Shown here piece after piece: positions 27,804-36,911 of a stretch of DNA of 40,534 bases. How positions within the stretch are numbered: the stretch's first letter is position 1; each line of letters starts with the position of its first letter. Origin of the DNA: Bacteroidales bacterium (GTDB taxonomy: Bacteria > Bacteroidota > Bacteroidia > Bacteroidales > UBA4181); assembly GCA_031270985.1 (NCBI GenBank), contig JAISWR010000032.1, positions 1 through 40,534 on the forward strand. The letters run 5' to 3'. The notes beneath the pieces were generated by a model that did not search any database, was not told the origin of the DNA, and saw nothing but the letters and a program-made list of their open reading frames with translations. The position numbers and the translations under genes are program-made.

Positions 27804-30206
27804 ATGATTTATCCCGACAATTTTGAAGAGAAGATAGATTTTACGCACATTCGCGAAACATTAAAATTGTTGTGCATTTCACCGCTGGGCATACAGCGCG
27901 TGGACGACCTGTCATTCCTTACCTCGTTTGAAGATATTGACTTACTGACGGGACAAACCGACGAGTTCCGCAGGGTGTGCCTGATGGAAAGCGACTTTGC
28001 ATTGCCTTTCTACCACGATCTGACGCGCATGTTCCACCATATTGCTATACCGGGCGCTTTTCCCGCTGTAGAAGACATAGCTGCGTTGAGTGTATCGCTG
28101 GAAGGCGTACGCAACACGCTTGCCTTTTTTCGCGGTAAGGATGCACAATATCCCAAATTGTGCCGTCTAACGGAAGATGTGGACTGTTTTCCCGACGTCC
28201 TTAAAGCCATTGAACGGCTGATTGACCACAACGGCGCTATCCGCGACAATGCCTCACCTACACTGGCAGACATACGGAACGAAATCACCGCTAAACAAGC
28301 ATCCGTATCACGCACCATGCAACGCATCCTTAAACAGGCGCAAATCGACGGACTTGCAGAGGAAGGAACGTCGGTCGCCATACGTGACGGACGCGCCGTA
28401 ATTCCCGTCAATGCCTCGCTCAAACGCAAAATCAACGGCATTATACACGACGAATCGGCAACAGGACGTACATCGTACATCGAACCTGCCGAAGTCGTCA
28501 CGCTCAACAATGCCATCCGCGAACTGCTGTTTGCCGAGCAGCGCGAAATAGTCCGTATCCTCACCGCCTTTGCTGACCTCCTCCGCCCGCACCTTGACGG
28601 GCTATTCCACGCTTTCAATTTTCTGGGCAACATGGACTTCATCTGCGCAAAAGCCAAGCTGGCGCTCAAACAGAATGCCGTAAAACCGATATTTAGTCCA
28701 CAGCAGTCATTCGACTGGATACGCGCGGTAAATCCCGTGATGTACCTGATTTTCTCGAAAGAATCACGCGAAAAAGAAATCGTACCGCTGGATATTTCCC
28801 TGACGCAGAAACACCGCATTCTGTTGATTTCTGGGCCAAACGCCGGCGGTAAAAGCGTCTGCCTGAAAACAGTGGGACTAATACAATATATGTTTCAATG
28901 CGGACTGTTGATACCCATGTCCGAAAACTCAGAAATAGGATTGTTTAATGCCATCTGTATCGACATCGGCGACGAACAGTCCATAGACAACGACCTGAGC
29001 ACATATAGTTCGCATTTGTTGAACATGAAACAGTTTATCCGCCATGCCACACCCTGCACCATGATACTGATAGACGAGTTCGGATCGGGTACGGAACCCG
29101 TCATCGGCGGCGCCATTGCCGAAGCCGTTTTATCCGACCTCAATGCAAAGGGCGTATGGGGCGTTGTCACCACGCATTACAGCAACCTCAAATATTATGC
29201 ATCTTCCGCAGAGGGCATTGTCAACGGAGCCATGCTGTATGACGCACAACGCATGCAGCCGCTTTTCCGGCTGGAAACGGGTAAACCGGGCAGTTCGTTT
29301 GCCTTTGAAATTGCTCGCAAAATCGGTCTTCCGGAAAACATTCTTGCTGAGGCTGCCGAAAAAGCAGGTCGCCCGCATGTTGATTCCGACAAACATCTGC
29401 GCGAAATAGAACGTGACAAACGTTACTGGGAACGTAAACGCGACGAGATACGCAAACACGAAAAGCTGTTGGGCGAACTCTCGGAAAAGCAACTGACCGA
29501 ATGGAAACAAATCGAACACGAGCGCAAAAGCATCATTGAACAGGCGCGGATAGAAGCCCTGCAAATAGTCGCCGGCGCCAATCGCGCCATCGAAAACACC
29601 ATCCGTACCATCAAGGAAAGTCAGGCAGAAAAAGAAACAGTTCGGACAGTCCGCAAAGAATTGGAACATTTCAAAGAACGGGTGAACCAAATCACAAACG
29701 ACGAGGAAGAAGTCGAAAAACAGAATGACGCAAATGACAAAACGTTTCGCAAAGGAGACATGGTGCAGGTAAAGGGACAGGATGCGGCAGGCGAAGTGAT
29801 GGCAGTCGGCGGAAAGACTGTCACCGTGGCGTTCGGGCAATTGCTGAGCAACATCTCCGCAGAGCGCTTAGTGAAAATCTCGAAAAATGAATACGGAAAA
29901 CAACATCCGTACCGCACGCCGACCGTACAGACATATAGCGTCGGCGAACGCCGTTTGAAATTCCGTCCGTTCGTTGATGTGCGCGGGATGCGTGCCGACG
30001 AAGCCATCCCCATGGTGGAAGCCCTGCTGGACGACGCCTCCATGTTGGGCGCGGGTGAAGTGCGCATCCTGCACGGCAAAGGAGTCGGCATCCTGCGTCA
30101 GGTAATTCGCGACTATCTGAAAAGCTCGTCCGCAGTCGCCTCTTTCGACGACGAAGACATCCGGCAGGGCGGAACAGGCATCACGGTGGTGAAAATAGTT
30201 GCATAA
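27804..30206 (+). CDS. mutS2: MutS2 ATPase/nuclease with C-terminal Smr domain
   Basis: LLISGPNAGGKSVCLKTVGL Walker A; ILIDEFGSGTEPVIGGAIAEAVL; VVTTHYSNLK; Smr FVDVRGMRADEA...VRILHGKGVGILRQVIRDYL. Confidence 0.96.
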   Translation: MIYPDNFEEKIDFTHIRETLKLLCISPLGIQRVDDLSFLTSFEDIDLLTGQTDEFRRVCLMESDFALPFYHDLTRMFHHIAIPGAFPAVEDIAALSVSLEGVRNTLAFFRGKDAQYPKLCRLTEDVDCFPDVLKAIERLIDHNGAIRDNASPTLADIRNEITAKQASVSRTMQRILKQAQIDGLAEEGTSVAIRDGRAVIPVNASLKRKINGIIHDESATGRTSYIEPAEVVTLNNAIRELLFAEQREIVRILTAFADLLRPHLDGLFHAFNFLGNMDFICAKAKLALKQNAVKPIFSPQQSFDWIRAVNPVMYLIFSKESREKEIVPLDISLTQKHRILLISGPNAGGKSVCLKTVGLIQYMFQCGLLIPMSENSEIGLFNAICIDIGDEQSIDNDLSTYSSHLLNMKQFIRHATPCTMILIDEFGSGTEPVIGGAIAEAVLSDLNAKGVWGVVTTHYSNLKYYASSAEGIVNGAMLYDAQRMQPLFRLETGKPGSSFAFEIARKIGLPENILAEAAEKAGRPHVDSDKHLREIERDKRYWERKRDEIRKHEKLLGELSEKQLTEWKQIEHERKSIIEQARIEALQIVAGANRAIENTIRTIKESQAEKETVRTVRKELEHFKERVNQITNDEEEVEKQNDANDKTFRKGDMVQVKGQDAAGEVMAVGGKTVTVAFGQLLSNISAERLVKISKNEYGKQHPYRTPTVQTYSVGERRLKFRPFVDVRGMRADEAIPMVEALLDDASMLGAGEVRILHGKGVGILRQVIRDYLKSSSAVASFDDEDIRQGGTGITVVKIVA

Positions 30207-30292
30207 CCGCTTCGCTTTAATGATGAAAAACAAATATCCACCTTTATTGTTGCTCCTCTATTCTATAAACATTTTTTACCGTATGTATCCGG

Positions 30293-30725
30293 TCAAAGCG
30301 GTAATAAGCCGGCAAACTCCTCGACCCGCTGCATCTTCATCCATGTACCGCCGTTGATCCGACATTCCACCGTATCTTCCGTGCTTCCCATGAAGAAGTC
30401 GGCGTAAATGGAGGCGTTGGTCGAACGGCGGAAGGGAACTACCTTTGGATAGTACCGCGATAGCCGCCGCAGGAGGCTCCGACATTGTATTCGTGAATCG
30501 GTTTTTCGCGGTCAACGCCCTGCGCTTTCCCGATACGGTGTTGCGTCTGGAAATGCGTATGGCGGAAAGAAAGAGGACGTCCGGGTAATCCTTCAACAAT
30601 TCGTACAAAGCCTGCCGGTCGGCGTCGCGGAAAGCCTCTCCGTCTTCCGAATCAATCAGCGGGATATGATTGTGCGGGACACAGTCGAGGTCGTTCCTGA
30701 CAAAAGCGATCTGGTCGTCCCGCTG
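30293..30725 (-). pseudogene. Truncated, frameshifted calcineurin-like metallophosphoesterase
   Basis: Reverse strand frame 1: RDDQIAFVRNDLDCVPHNHIPLIDSEDGEAFRDADRQALYELLKDYPDVLFLSA. A shifted frame continues HTHFQTQHRIGKAQGVDREKPIHEYNVGASCGGYRGTI, then another ends STNASIYADFFMGSTEDTVECRINGGTWMKMQRVEEFAGLLPL*. No 5' half. Confidence 0.75.
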
Positions 30726-30902
30726 TTAATCCCTAACTCCGCAAAAGTTAAGTGGATATTTTCTATAAAATATTAATATTTAAATCATTACACTGATTTT
30801 ATAAGGCTACTTAATTAGGTAGCTTCATAAAATCTACATATTTTTGTTTACTAAACTATTACAATCATAGACGGGGTAAAGTATGACGGAGTTAGGGGTT
30901 AA
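30726..30902. mobile_element. MITE-like element with 16-bp terminal inverted repeats and internal palindrome
   Basis: TTAATCCCTAACTCCG (30726-30741) versus CGGAGTTAGGGGTTAA (30887-30902): 15/16 complementary. Internal arms GATTTTATAAGGCTAC (30795-30810) / GTAGCTTCATAAAATC (30819-30834): 14/16. No ORF; abuts the pseudogene. Confidence 0.6.
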
Positions 30903-30905
30903 TGT

Positions 30906-30929
30906 GAATTTTGTACCGGTACAAAATTC
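30906..30929. promoter_or_regulatory. 24-bp perfect palindrome, candidate operator upstream of cysH
   Basis: GAATTTTGTACCGGTACAAAATTC is its own reverse complement. Confidence 0.55.
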
Positions 30930-31021
30930 GAACTTATTTATTACAGAAAGATTATAAAAATAAATTTTCCGATTCTGACTTCTTATCTTCAGTTGGAGCA
31001 CTAACTTTCAAAAAAATATCC

Positions 31022-31029
31022 TAACTTTG
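31022..31029 (+). promoter_or_regulatory. -7 box of the cysH promoter
   Basis: TAACTTTG matches TAnnTTTG, 27 nt before the cysH ATG; -33 element not clearly spaced. Confidence 0.45.
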
Positions 31030-31056
31030 CATTGTTGGATAATCACAAAAACAATC

Positions 31057-31758
31057 ATGGAAAAATATGATATATCTACGCTGAATGCACGTTTCTCCAG
31101 CGCTTCCCCCGAAGAAGTCGTCTGGCACTTTACCCATACGCTGGGAGATAAAATCGCCCTTTCGTCAAGTCTCAGTATTGAGGATCAGGTTATTACCGAC
31201 ATGATGCTGAAAATGAAGTCCGATGCGCGAATCTTCACATTGGACACCGGACGGCTTTTCCCTGAAACGTACAGCCTCATGGACAAAACCGGTCTGCAAT
31301 ACGGTGTGAAAATCGAAATCTTTTTCCCCGATTGCGTCCAAGTGCAGGAGATGGTCAATACCGACGGCATTAACCTGTTTTACGAAAGTGTGGAAAAACG
31401 GAAAAAATGTTGCCGTGTGCGAAAATTGGAGCCATTGCAGCGCGCCTTTTCGGGTCTTCAGGCGTGGATATGCGGATTGCGCCGCGAACAATCCGTCACC
31501 AGACAGGATATGCAAATGGTGGAATGGGATGAAGGCAATCACCTGCTCAAAATCAATCCGCTCATCAACTGGACGGAGCAGCAAGTGTGGGATTATATAC
31601 GGACGCATCGCGTGCCGTACAACAAACTGCACGAACAAAACTATCCGAGCATTGGATGCCAGCCTTGTACCCGCGCCATTAAAGATGGAGAAGACGTCCG
31701 TGCGGGACGCTGGTGGTGGGAGTCGCCCGAACACAAGGAGTGCGGGCTGCACAAATAA
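31057..31758 (+). CDS. cysH: Assimilatory adenylyl-sulfate (APS) reductase / CysH family
   Basis: IALSSSLSIEDQVITDMML; IFTLDTGRLFPETY; KKCCRVRKLEPL plus IGCQPCTRAI (the four Fe-S cysteines of APS-type reductases) and C-terminal ECGLH. Confidence 0.9.
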   Translation: MEKYDISTLNARFSSASPEEVVWHFTHTLGDKIALSSSLSIEDQVITDMMLKMKSDARIFTLDTGRLFPETYSLMDKTGLQYGVKIEIFFPDCVQVQEMVNTDGINLFYESVEKRKKCCRVRKLEPLQRAFSGLQAWICGLRREQSVTRQDMQMVEWDEGNHLLKINPLINWTEQQVWDYIRTHRVPYNKLHEQNYPSIGCQPCTRAIKDGEDVRAGRWWWESPEHKECGLHK

Positions 31759-31774
31759 AACATGAATCTCCTGT

Positions 31775-32266
31775 ATGGAAAATGCGTATTTGTTGTTGGG
31801 CAGTAATATGGGCGACAGGAAAGCATACCTGCAACAAAGCATTGCCATGCTGAGCCGTGTGGGCAGGGTGATGCGTCTGTCGTCCCTTTACGAAAGCGAA
31901 CCGTGGGGATTTGATCACTCAACGGGGTGGTTTCTCAATCAAGCGGTAGAACTTGCCACCGGCACGGACGCACCGGAACTGCTGCACGCGCTCCACGAGA
32001 TAGAACAAACATTGGGACGCCTCCGGACAAACGGAACGTATCGCGCACGCACCATCGACATAGACATTATCTTGCTGGGCAATCGCATCATTCGCACACC
32101 GGAACTGACTATTCCTCATTCGCTTATGGAACAGCGAATGTTTGTGTTGCAACCCTTGTCAGAACTGATCCCTGACGCAGTGCATCCCATATTGCGGCTC
32201 ACCATTGCGCAACTTGCCGCCCAATGCACGGATACAGCGCTTGTGCAACGCTATGCCAATGAATGA
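31775..32266 (+). CDS. folK: 2-amino-4-hydroxy-6-hydroxymethyldihydropteridine diphosphokinase
   Basis: AYLLLGSNMGDRKAYL; SSLYESEPWGF; RTIDIDIILLGNRII; IPHSLMEQRMFVLQPL. Confidence 0.95.
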   Translation: MENAYLLLGSNMGDRKAYLQQSIAMLSRVGRVMRLSSLYESEPWGFDHSTGWFLNQAVELATGTDAPELLHALHEIEQTLGRLRTNGTYRARTIDIDIILLGNRIIRTPELTIPHSLMEQRMFVLQPLSELIPDAVHPILRLTIAQLAAQCTDTALVQRYANE

Positions 32267-34358
32267 CGTAAATATACTCCGGCAAATCCCCTTTGCCCGT
32301 TTCCTGCCGCCTTTCATTGCCGGAATCATAGTTGCAGGGTATGTTTCCGTGCCTGCGGAAACACTTTTGTTCGCATGTGTCCCGTTATTCTTTGCCTTGT
32401 GCGGACTGCATCTGAAATGGGGAAAAATCGCCGGTTGGGCGGAATGGGCTTTCCGATGGATATTACGACTGTTTTTGTTTGCCGCGGGAGTTGCCGTCAT
32501 GTCTGCTCAGCCGTTTGTGCCCGAAAAAAACGAAGAACAAGGCTTGTACATGGTAGTTGTGGAAGAAGCGCCGGTAGAAAGAGCGGCATCTGTGCGGATA
32601 GAAGCAGGCACACGGGCATACGGAAATGCAGCATCATGGGAAAGCCGTAACGAAAGGGTGATGCTGTACATCGGGAAAGACAGCGCATCGTTGACGTTGC
32701 GTCAAGGTGACCTGCTGGCGGTGAGCGCAACGTTGCAACCGGTGGAAAACATGGGCAATCTCCACGAATTTGACTACCAAACCTATCTGAAATGGAAACG
32801 CATCGGCAGAAACGCTTACGTGGAGACCGGTAAATGGCGGCTACTGCAACATGATGCACAAAGCCTGCCCGTCAACGTCATTAATCGCATTCGTCACTAT
32901 TTGTTGGAGGTTTTCAGGAAAACCGCTCTGTCGGGCAATGAACTTGCAGTGGCTTCAGCGCTTACGATAGGTTATAAAGCCTATCTGGACAACGAATTGA
33001 AAACCGCCTACGCAGCGTCCGGAGCAATGCACGTGCTGGCAGTTTCCGGCTTGCATGTAGGTATTTTGTACTGTATGCTCCTACTCTTGCTGGAACATAT
33101 TCCTTTCCTGAGACACCGCAAGATGTGGACACTGGTGATAATATTGTCGGTCATCTGGCTGTATGTCCTCGTCACGGGCATGTCACCGTCGGTAGTACGC
33201 TCTGCGCTGATGTTCTCCCTCATTGCAACAGGGAAAACGTTCCTCAGAAAACCGTTCATTTACAACAACATTACGGCATCGGCGTTCATCATACTGCTGT
33301 TGCGTCCCACCGACCTGTTCAATATCGGTTTTCAGCTTTCTTATACGGCGGTGATAGCAATTGTGTTTTTCTTTTCACGTTTTCATGCATTGCTGCATTT
33401 CAAAAATCATTTCGTCAATAATGTGTGGGAACTCTCCTGCGTGTCGATTGCGGCACAGATAGGTACTGCCCCCTTGTCTCTCTATTACTTTCACCAGTTT
33501 CCCAACTATTTTCTGCTGACTAATTTCGTTGTCATTCCGGCAGCGTCTATCATCATCTACGCGGCTGTTTCGATGTTCGTACTCTCCCCGACGATATTGA
33601 CGGAATACATCGGATGGCTGTTGGACAAATTTCTGTATGCGCTCAACTCCGTCATTTTTTTTATCGAAAAATTACCCGGCAGTCTGTTGGAAAATATCAG
33701 GATTCATGCGTGGGACGTTGCATTATTTTATGCGGTCATCGCCGCCGTTTCCGCATGGATTGTTACTACGCGCAAATATTGTCTGGCACTGACACTCTTT
33801 TTGTGCTGGATATGGGCGATGTTGTCTGCGGTGTACGGCTATCGCGATGCAGATCGTCGGCAACTCATCGTGTATCACGTGCAGGGCAATAGTTTGTTGC
33901 AATTGGTGCACAGCGGGCAGGACATAATTTGGTATGGAGGGAATCCTTCCTTCCAGCCGGTTTCGTTCACCGCAAGACATCGTATTGCCGTGCAGTCGGA
34001 GAATATCTTGTCCGAACCGATGGATTCTGCGTTTGCATACACCGGCAAACCTCCGTTGCCTGATTTGTACATGTCGGAAAATTTTTTCGGTTTTGCAGGT
34101 AAACGCATTGCCGTGTTTACGCCCAACCATCCTCCGGAACGGAACGATCTCCGCAAGGCGGATGTGGACATTGCCATACTCACGCGCAATGTGCGAACAG
34201 AAATTGATGACGTCATCCGTTTCTGTTCTCCGGAAATCATTGTTGTTGACGCATCTAACTCGTCTGCACGGAGCGCAAAATGGGAACAGGACTGCATCCG
34301 CACAAATGTGAGTTATCACAATGTGGCCAGTAGCGGTGCATTTGTTGTGGAAAAGTGA
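32253..34358 (+). CDS. comEC: ComEC/Rec2 family DNA-uptake channel protein
   Basis: DUF4131-like N-terminus; ASALTIGYKAYLDNELKTAYAASGAMHVLAVSGLHVGILY; VTGMSPSVVRSALMFSL; C-terminal degenerate metallo-beta-lactamase-like region. ATG 32253 or 32259, overlapping folK. Confidence 0.9.
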   Translation: MPMNDVNILRQIPFARFLPPFIAGIIVAGYVSVPAETLLFACVPLFFALCGLHLKWGKIAGWAEWAFRWILRLFLFAAGVAVMSAQPFVPEKNEEQGLYMVVVEEAPVERAASVRIEAGTRAYGNAASWESRNERVMLYIGKDSASLTLRQGDLLAVSATLQPVENMGNLHEFDYQTYLKWKRIGRNAYVETGKWRLLQHDAQSLPVNVINRIRHYLLEVFRKTALSGNELAVASALTIGYKAYLDNELKTAYAASGAMHVLAVSGLHVGILYCMLLLLLEHIPFLRHRKMWTLVIILSVIWLYVLVTGMSPSVVRSALMFSLIATGKTFLRKPFIYNNITASAFIILLLRPTDLFNIGFQLSYTAVIAIVFFFSRFHALLHFKNHFVNNVWELSCVSIAAQIGTAPLSLYYFHQFPNYFLLTNFVVIPAASIIIYAAVSMFVLSPTILTEYIGWLLDKFLYALNSVIFFIEKLPGSLLENIRIHAWDVALFYAVIAAVSAWIVTTRKYCLALTLFLCWIWAMLSAVYGYRDADRRQLIVYHVQGNSLLQLVHSGQDIIWYGGNPSFQPVSFTARHRIAVQSENILSEPMDSAFAYTGKPPLPDLYMSENFFGFAGKRIAVFTPNHPPERNDLRKADVDIAILTRNVRTEIDDVIRFCSPEIIVVDASNSSARSAKWEQDCIRTNVSYHNVASSGAFVVEK

Positions 34359-34453
34359 GTGATACGTTACCTCAACTTGGATAGTCAAATTATTTAATGA
34401 CATTTCCTATGGAGCGTATTTCCGTACATCTGGAATGTCCTTTTTGTAAAATT

Positions 34454-34486
34454 TTTGAAAATATTCCGACAAATTGCGTACTTTTG
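34454..34486 (+). promoter_or_regulatory. larC promoter
   Basis: TTTG (34454-34457), 21 nt, then TACTTTTG (34479-34486); ATG at 34512. Confidence 0.6.
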
Positions 34487-34511
34487 TCGTGTTATCACAC
34501 CACGGTTATTT

Positions 34512-35738
34512 ATGAAAATATTATATTATGACTGCTTTGCAGGCATCAGCGGAGACATGAATCTCGGCGCAATGGTTGATCTCGGCGTTGCACCCGACTA
34601 TCTGTGCGGGGAACTGCAAAAATTGCATCTTGATGGCTACGAACTCCGTTTTTCCGGTGATCAGCGCAAAGGAATCACAGGAACAAAAGCGGACGTGCTG
34701 CTGAAAGATCTGCACAAACACGAACACGAACACGAACACGAACATGTGCATCACCACCATCACGGAGATCATCACGAACACCGCAACCTGCACGATATAG
34801 CGCACATCATCAACGACAGCAGTCTACCGGAAAGCGTGAAAAAGATGAGTATGGATATTTTCCGGCTGGTAGCGCAGGCGGAAGCCAAAATTCACGGGAA
34901 ACCCGTTGAAGAAGTCCATTTTCATGAAGTAGGGGCGGTGGATTCCATTGTGGACATCGTTGGCGCCGCTATTTGCGTGGATTGTCTGAAACCCGACCGC
35001 ATCATTGCATCGCCTGTGGAGATGGGCGGTGGGTTTGTGCAGTGCGCACACGGCACATTTCCCGTACCGGCGCCGGCAACCCTCGAAATCATGAAAGGCA
35101 AGCCCATGAAATTCGGCGCAGTACCGTTTGAAACAGCCACGCCTACCGGAGTTGCCATTCTTGCAGCACTGGCGGATGAATTTTCCGTCGTACCGTCATT
35201 CACCGTCGTCAAAACGGGCTATGGCGTCGGACATCGTGATACCGACATTCCCAACGTGTTGCGCGTGTGCCTGTGCGAAAGCGGCAATAGCGCAGCAACA
35301 TCCTCCGGAGCAGTGATGCTGGAATGCAACATCGACGATATGAACCCCGAACATTACGCCTATGTGATGGAACGGCTTTTTGCTGCCGGCGCCGACGATG
35401 TATTCCTGCACAACATCATCATGAAAAAAACGCGTCCCGCAGTGATGCTTTCCGTGCTGTGCGCTCCCGAAAAGATTGTAGAGATGGAACAGATTCTGTT
35501 CACGGAAACCTCTACGCTGGGGATGCGTTCCTATGCCGTGGAAAAGAAAATGCTGGAACGCCGTACGGAAATAACCGACACGCCGTGGGGACAGGTGAGA
35601 GTGAAAATAGCTTCTCGCGAGGGGCGCGACTTGAAAAGTAAACCGGAATATGAAGACTGTGCGGAAATAGCGCGTAAGAACGCATTACCTATCGAACAAA
35701 TATACCGATTGGTGCGGCACAAAACACCAATTTCTTGA
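34512..35738 (+). CDS. larC: Nickel-pincer cofactor biosynthesis protein LarC (nickel insertion)
   Basis: YYDCFAGISGDMNLGAMVDLG; His-rich HEHEHEHEHVHHHHHGDHHEH; VHFHEVGAVDSIVDIVGAA; ETATPTGVAILAAL; single uninterrupted ORF. Confidence 0.95.
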   Translation: MKILYYDCFAGISGDMNLGAMVDLGVAPDYLCGELQKLHLDGYELRFSGDQRKGITGTKADVLLKDLHKHEHEHEHEHVHHHHHGDHHEHRNLHDIAHIINDSSLPESVKKMSMDIFRLVAQAEAKIHGKPVEEVHFHEVGAVDSIVDIVGAAICVDCLKPDRIIASPVEMGGGFVQCAHGTFPVPAPATLEIMKGKPMKFGAVPFETATPTGVAILAALADEFSVVPSFTVVKTGYGVGHRDTDIPNVLRVCLCESGNSAATSSGAVMLECNIDDMNPEHYAYVMERLFAAGADDVFLHNIIMKKTRPAVMLSVLCAPEKIVEMEQILFTETSTLGMRSYAVEKKMLERRTEITDTPWGQVRVKIASREGRDLKSKPEYEDCAEIARKNALPIEQIYRLVRHKTPIS

Positions 35739-35777
35739 TTCTTTGTGTTATTTTTGCGTTTTATATAAAATAGTACC

Positions 35778-36911
35778 ATGAGACACTTTTTTAATGTCTT
35801 TTTTCTCGCGATCACAATAGCGGGGTACGGGCAAAATTATGTGGTGACGGGTGAAAATCTGGTGCCTAACCCGAATTTTGAAAATACCCGCGCCTGCCCG
35901 AAAGATGCCGACTACATCGGTGGCGTCGTTGCATGGAATCTGTTCCCCAATTTTTCGTCCGACTATTTCCACCGGTGCGCCAATCAATACCAACAGCCGG
36001 AATATCTGATGACACATCCCTACGAGGAAATTCAGAATTTCAGCGTTCCCCGAAACATATTCGGCTATCAGGAGGCACACAGCGGCGATGCTTACGCAGG
36101 TCTGTCTTTTTGCTACGAAGCCCTGTCGGTGAAACTTCGTGAACCGCTCAAAAAAGACTCGCTGTACAGGGTGGAGTTTTTTGTCAGCCTCGCCGATTCC
36201 AGCAATGTAGGCACACGTTGCTTCGGCATGTATTTTTCCGAAACATCCCTTCGTGTTATTGCCGGCACACAAATTTCTGGCTTTATCCTTGACGAACCGC
36301 CGCAAATACAAAATACCCCCGACTATTACCTGATCGACACGGCAAACTGGACACCCATCTCCGGCATCTATAAGGCAAAAGGCGGCGAACAATACATCTC
36401 TATCGGCGGCTTTTACCAGTACCACGACTCTCTGGTGCAGTTCCTCCGTCCCGAAAGAGCGCTGAAAAAAGTGTACAGAGGCAGCGAAAAGCAATTGGGA
36501 TATTATTTTGTGGATGACGTGTCTGTTATCCCTTACAGCGAGCGATGGGAACCCCGTATAGGAAAATCGTACGTGCTGGAATACGTGTATTTCGATTTCG
36601 ACAAAAGCAACCTGTTGCCGGTATCGTACCACGAACTGGACAAATTGGTAAATTTCATGAAACTGCATCCCACATTGCACGTTTCCATCACCGGACATAC
36701 GGATAACTTCGGCGGCGAAACATATAACCTTAATCTTTCCGATTCGCGCGCCAAATCGGTGGCAAACTATCTAACGGCAAACGGGATAGAGAAAAAACGC
36801 ATCATCCACAACGGCGCCGGCAGTGCCTATCCCATCGCCGACAACGATACCAAAGAGGGACGCGACAGGAATCGAAGAGTTGAATTTATATTGAATGAAC
36901 TTGAAGAATGA
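35778..36911 (+). CDS. OmpA-family outer-membrane protein with N-terminal carbohydrate-binding-like/jelly-roll region
   Basis: Signal peptide; N-terminal NLVPNPNFENTRACPKDADYI; OmpA C-terminal VYFDFDKSNLLPVSYHELDKL...ITGHTDNFGGETYNLNLSDSRAKSVANYL...GRDRNRRVEF. Confidence 0.92.
   Translation: MRHFFNVFFLAITIAGYGQNYVVTGENLVPNPNFENTRACPKDADYIGGVVAWNLFPNFSSDYFHRCANQYQQPEYLMTHPYEEIQNFSVPRNIFGYQEAHSGDAYAGLSFCYEALSVKLREPLKKDSLYRVEFFVSLADSSNVGTRCFGMYFSETSLRVIAGTQISGFILDEPPQIQNTPDYYLIDTANWTPISGIYKAKGGEQYISIGGFYQYHDSLVQFLRPERALKKVYRGSEKQLGYYFVDDVSVIPYSERWEPRIGKSYVLEYVYFDFDKSNLLPVSYHELDKLVNFMKLHPTLHVSITGHTDNFGGETYNLNLSDSRAKSVANYLTANGIEKKRIIHNGAGSAYPIADNDTKEGRDRNRRVEFILNELEE

Noticed and set aside
33723-34403. 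226-aa reverse ORF antisense to comEC
   Set aside because: No domain signal; comEC membrane domain on the plus strand is clear.
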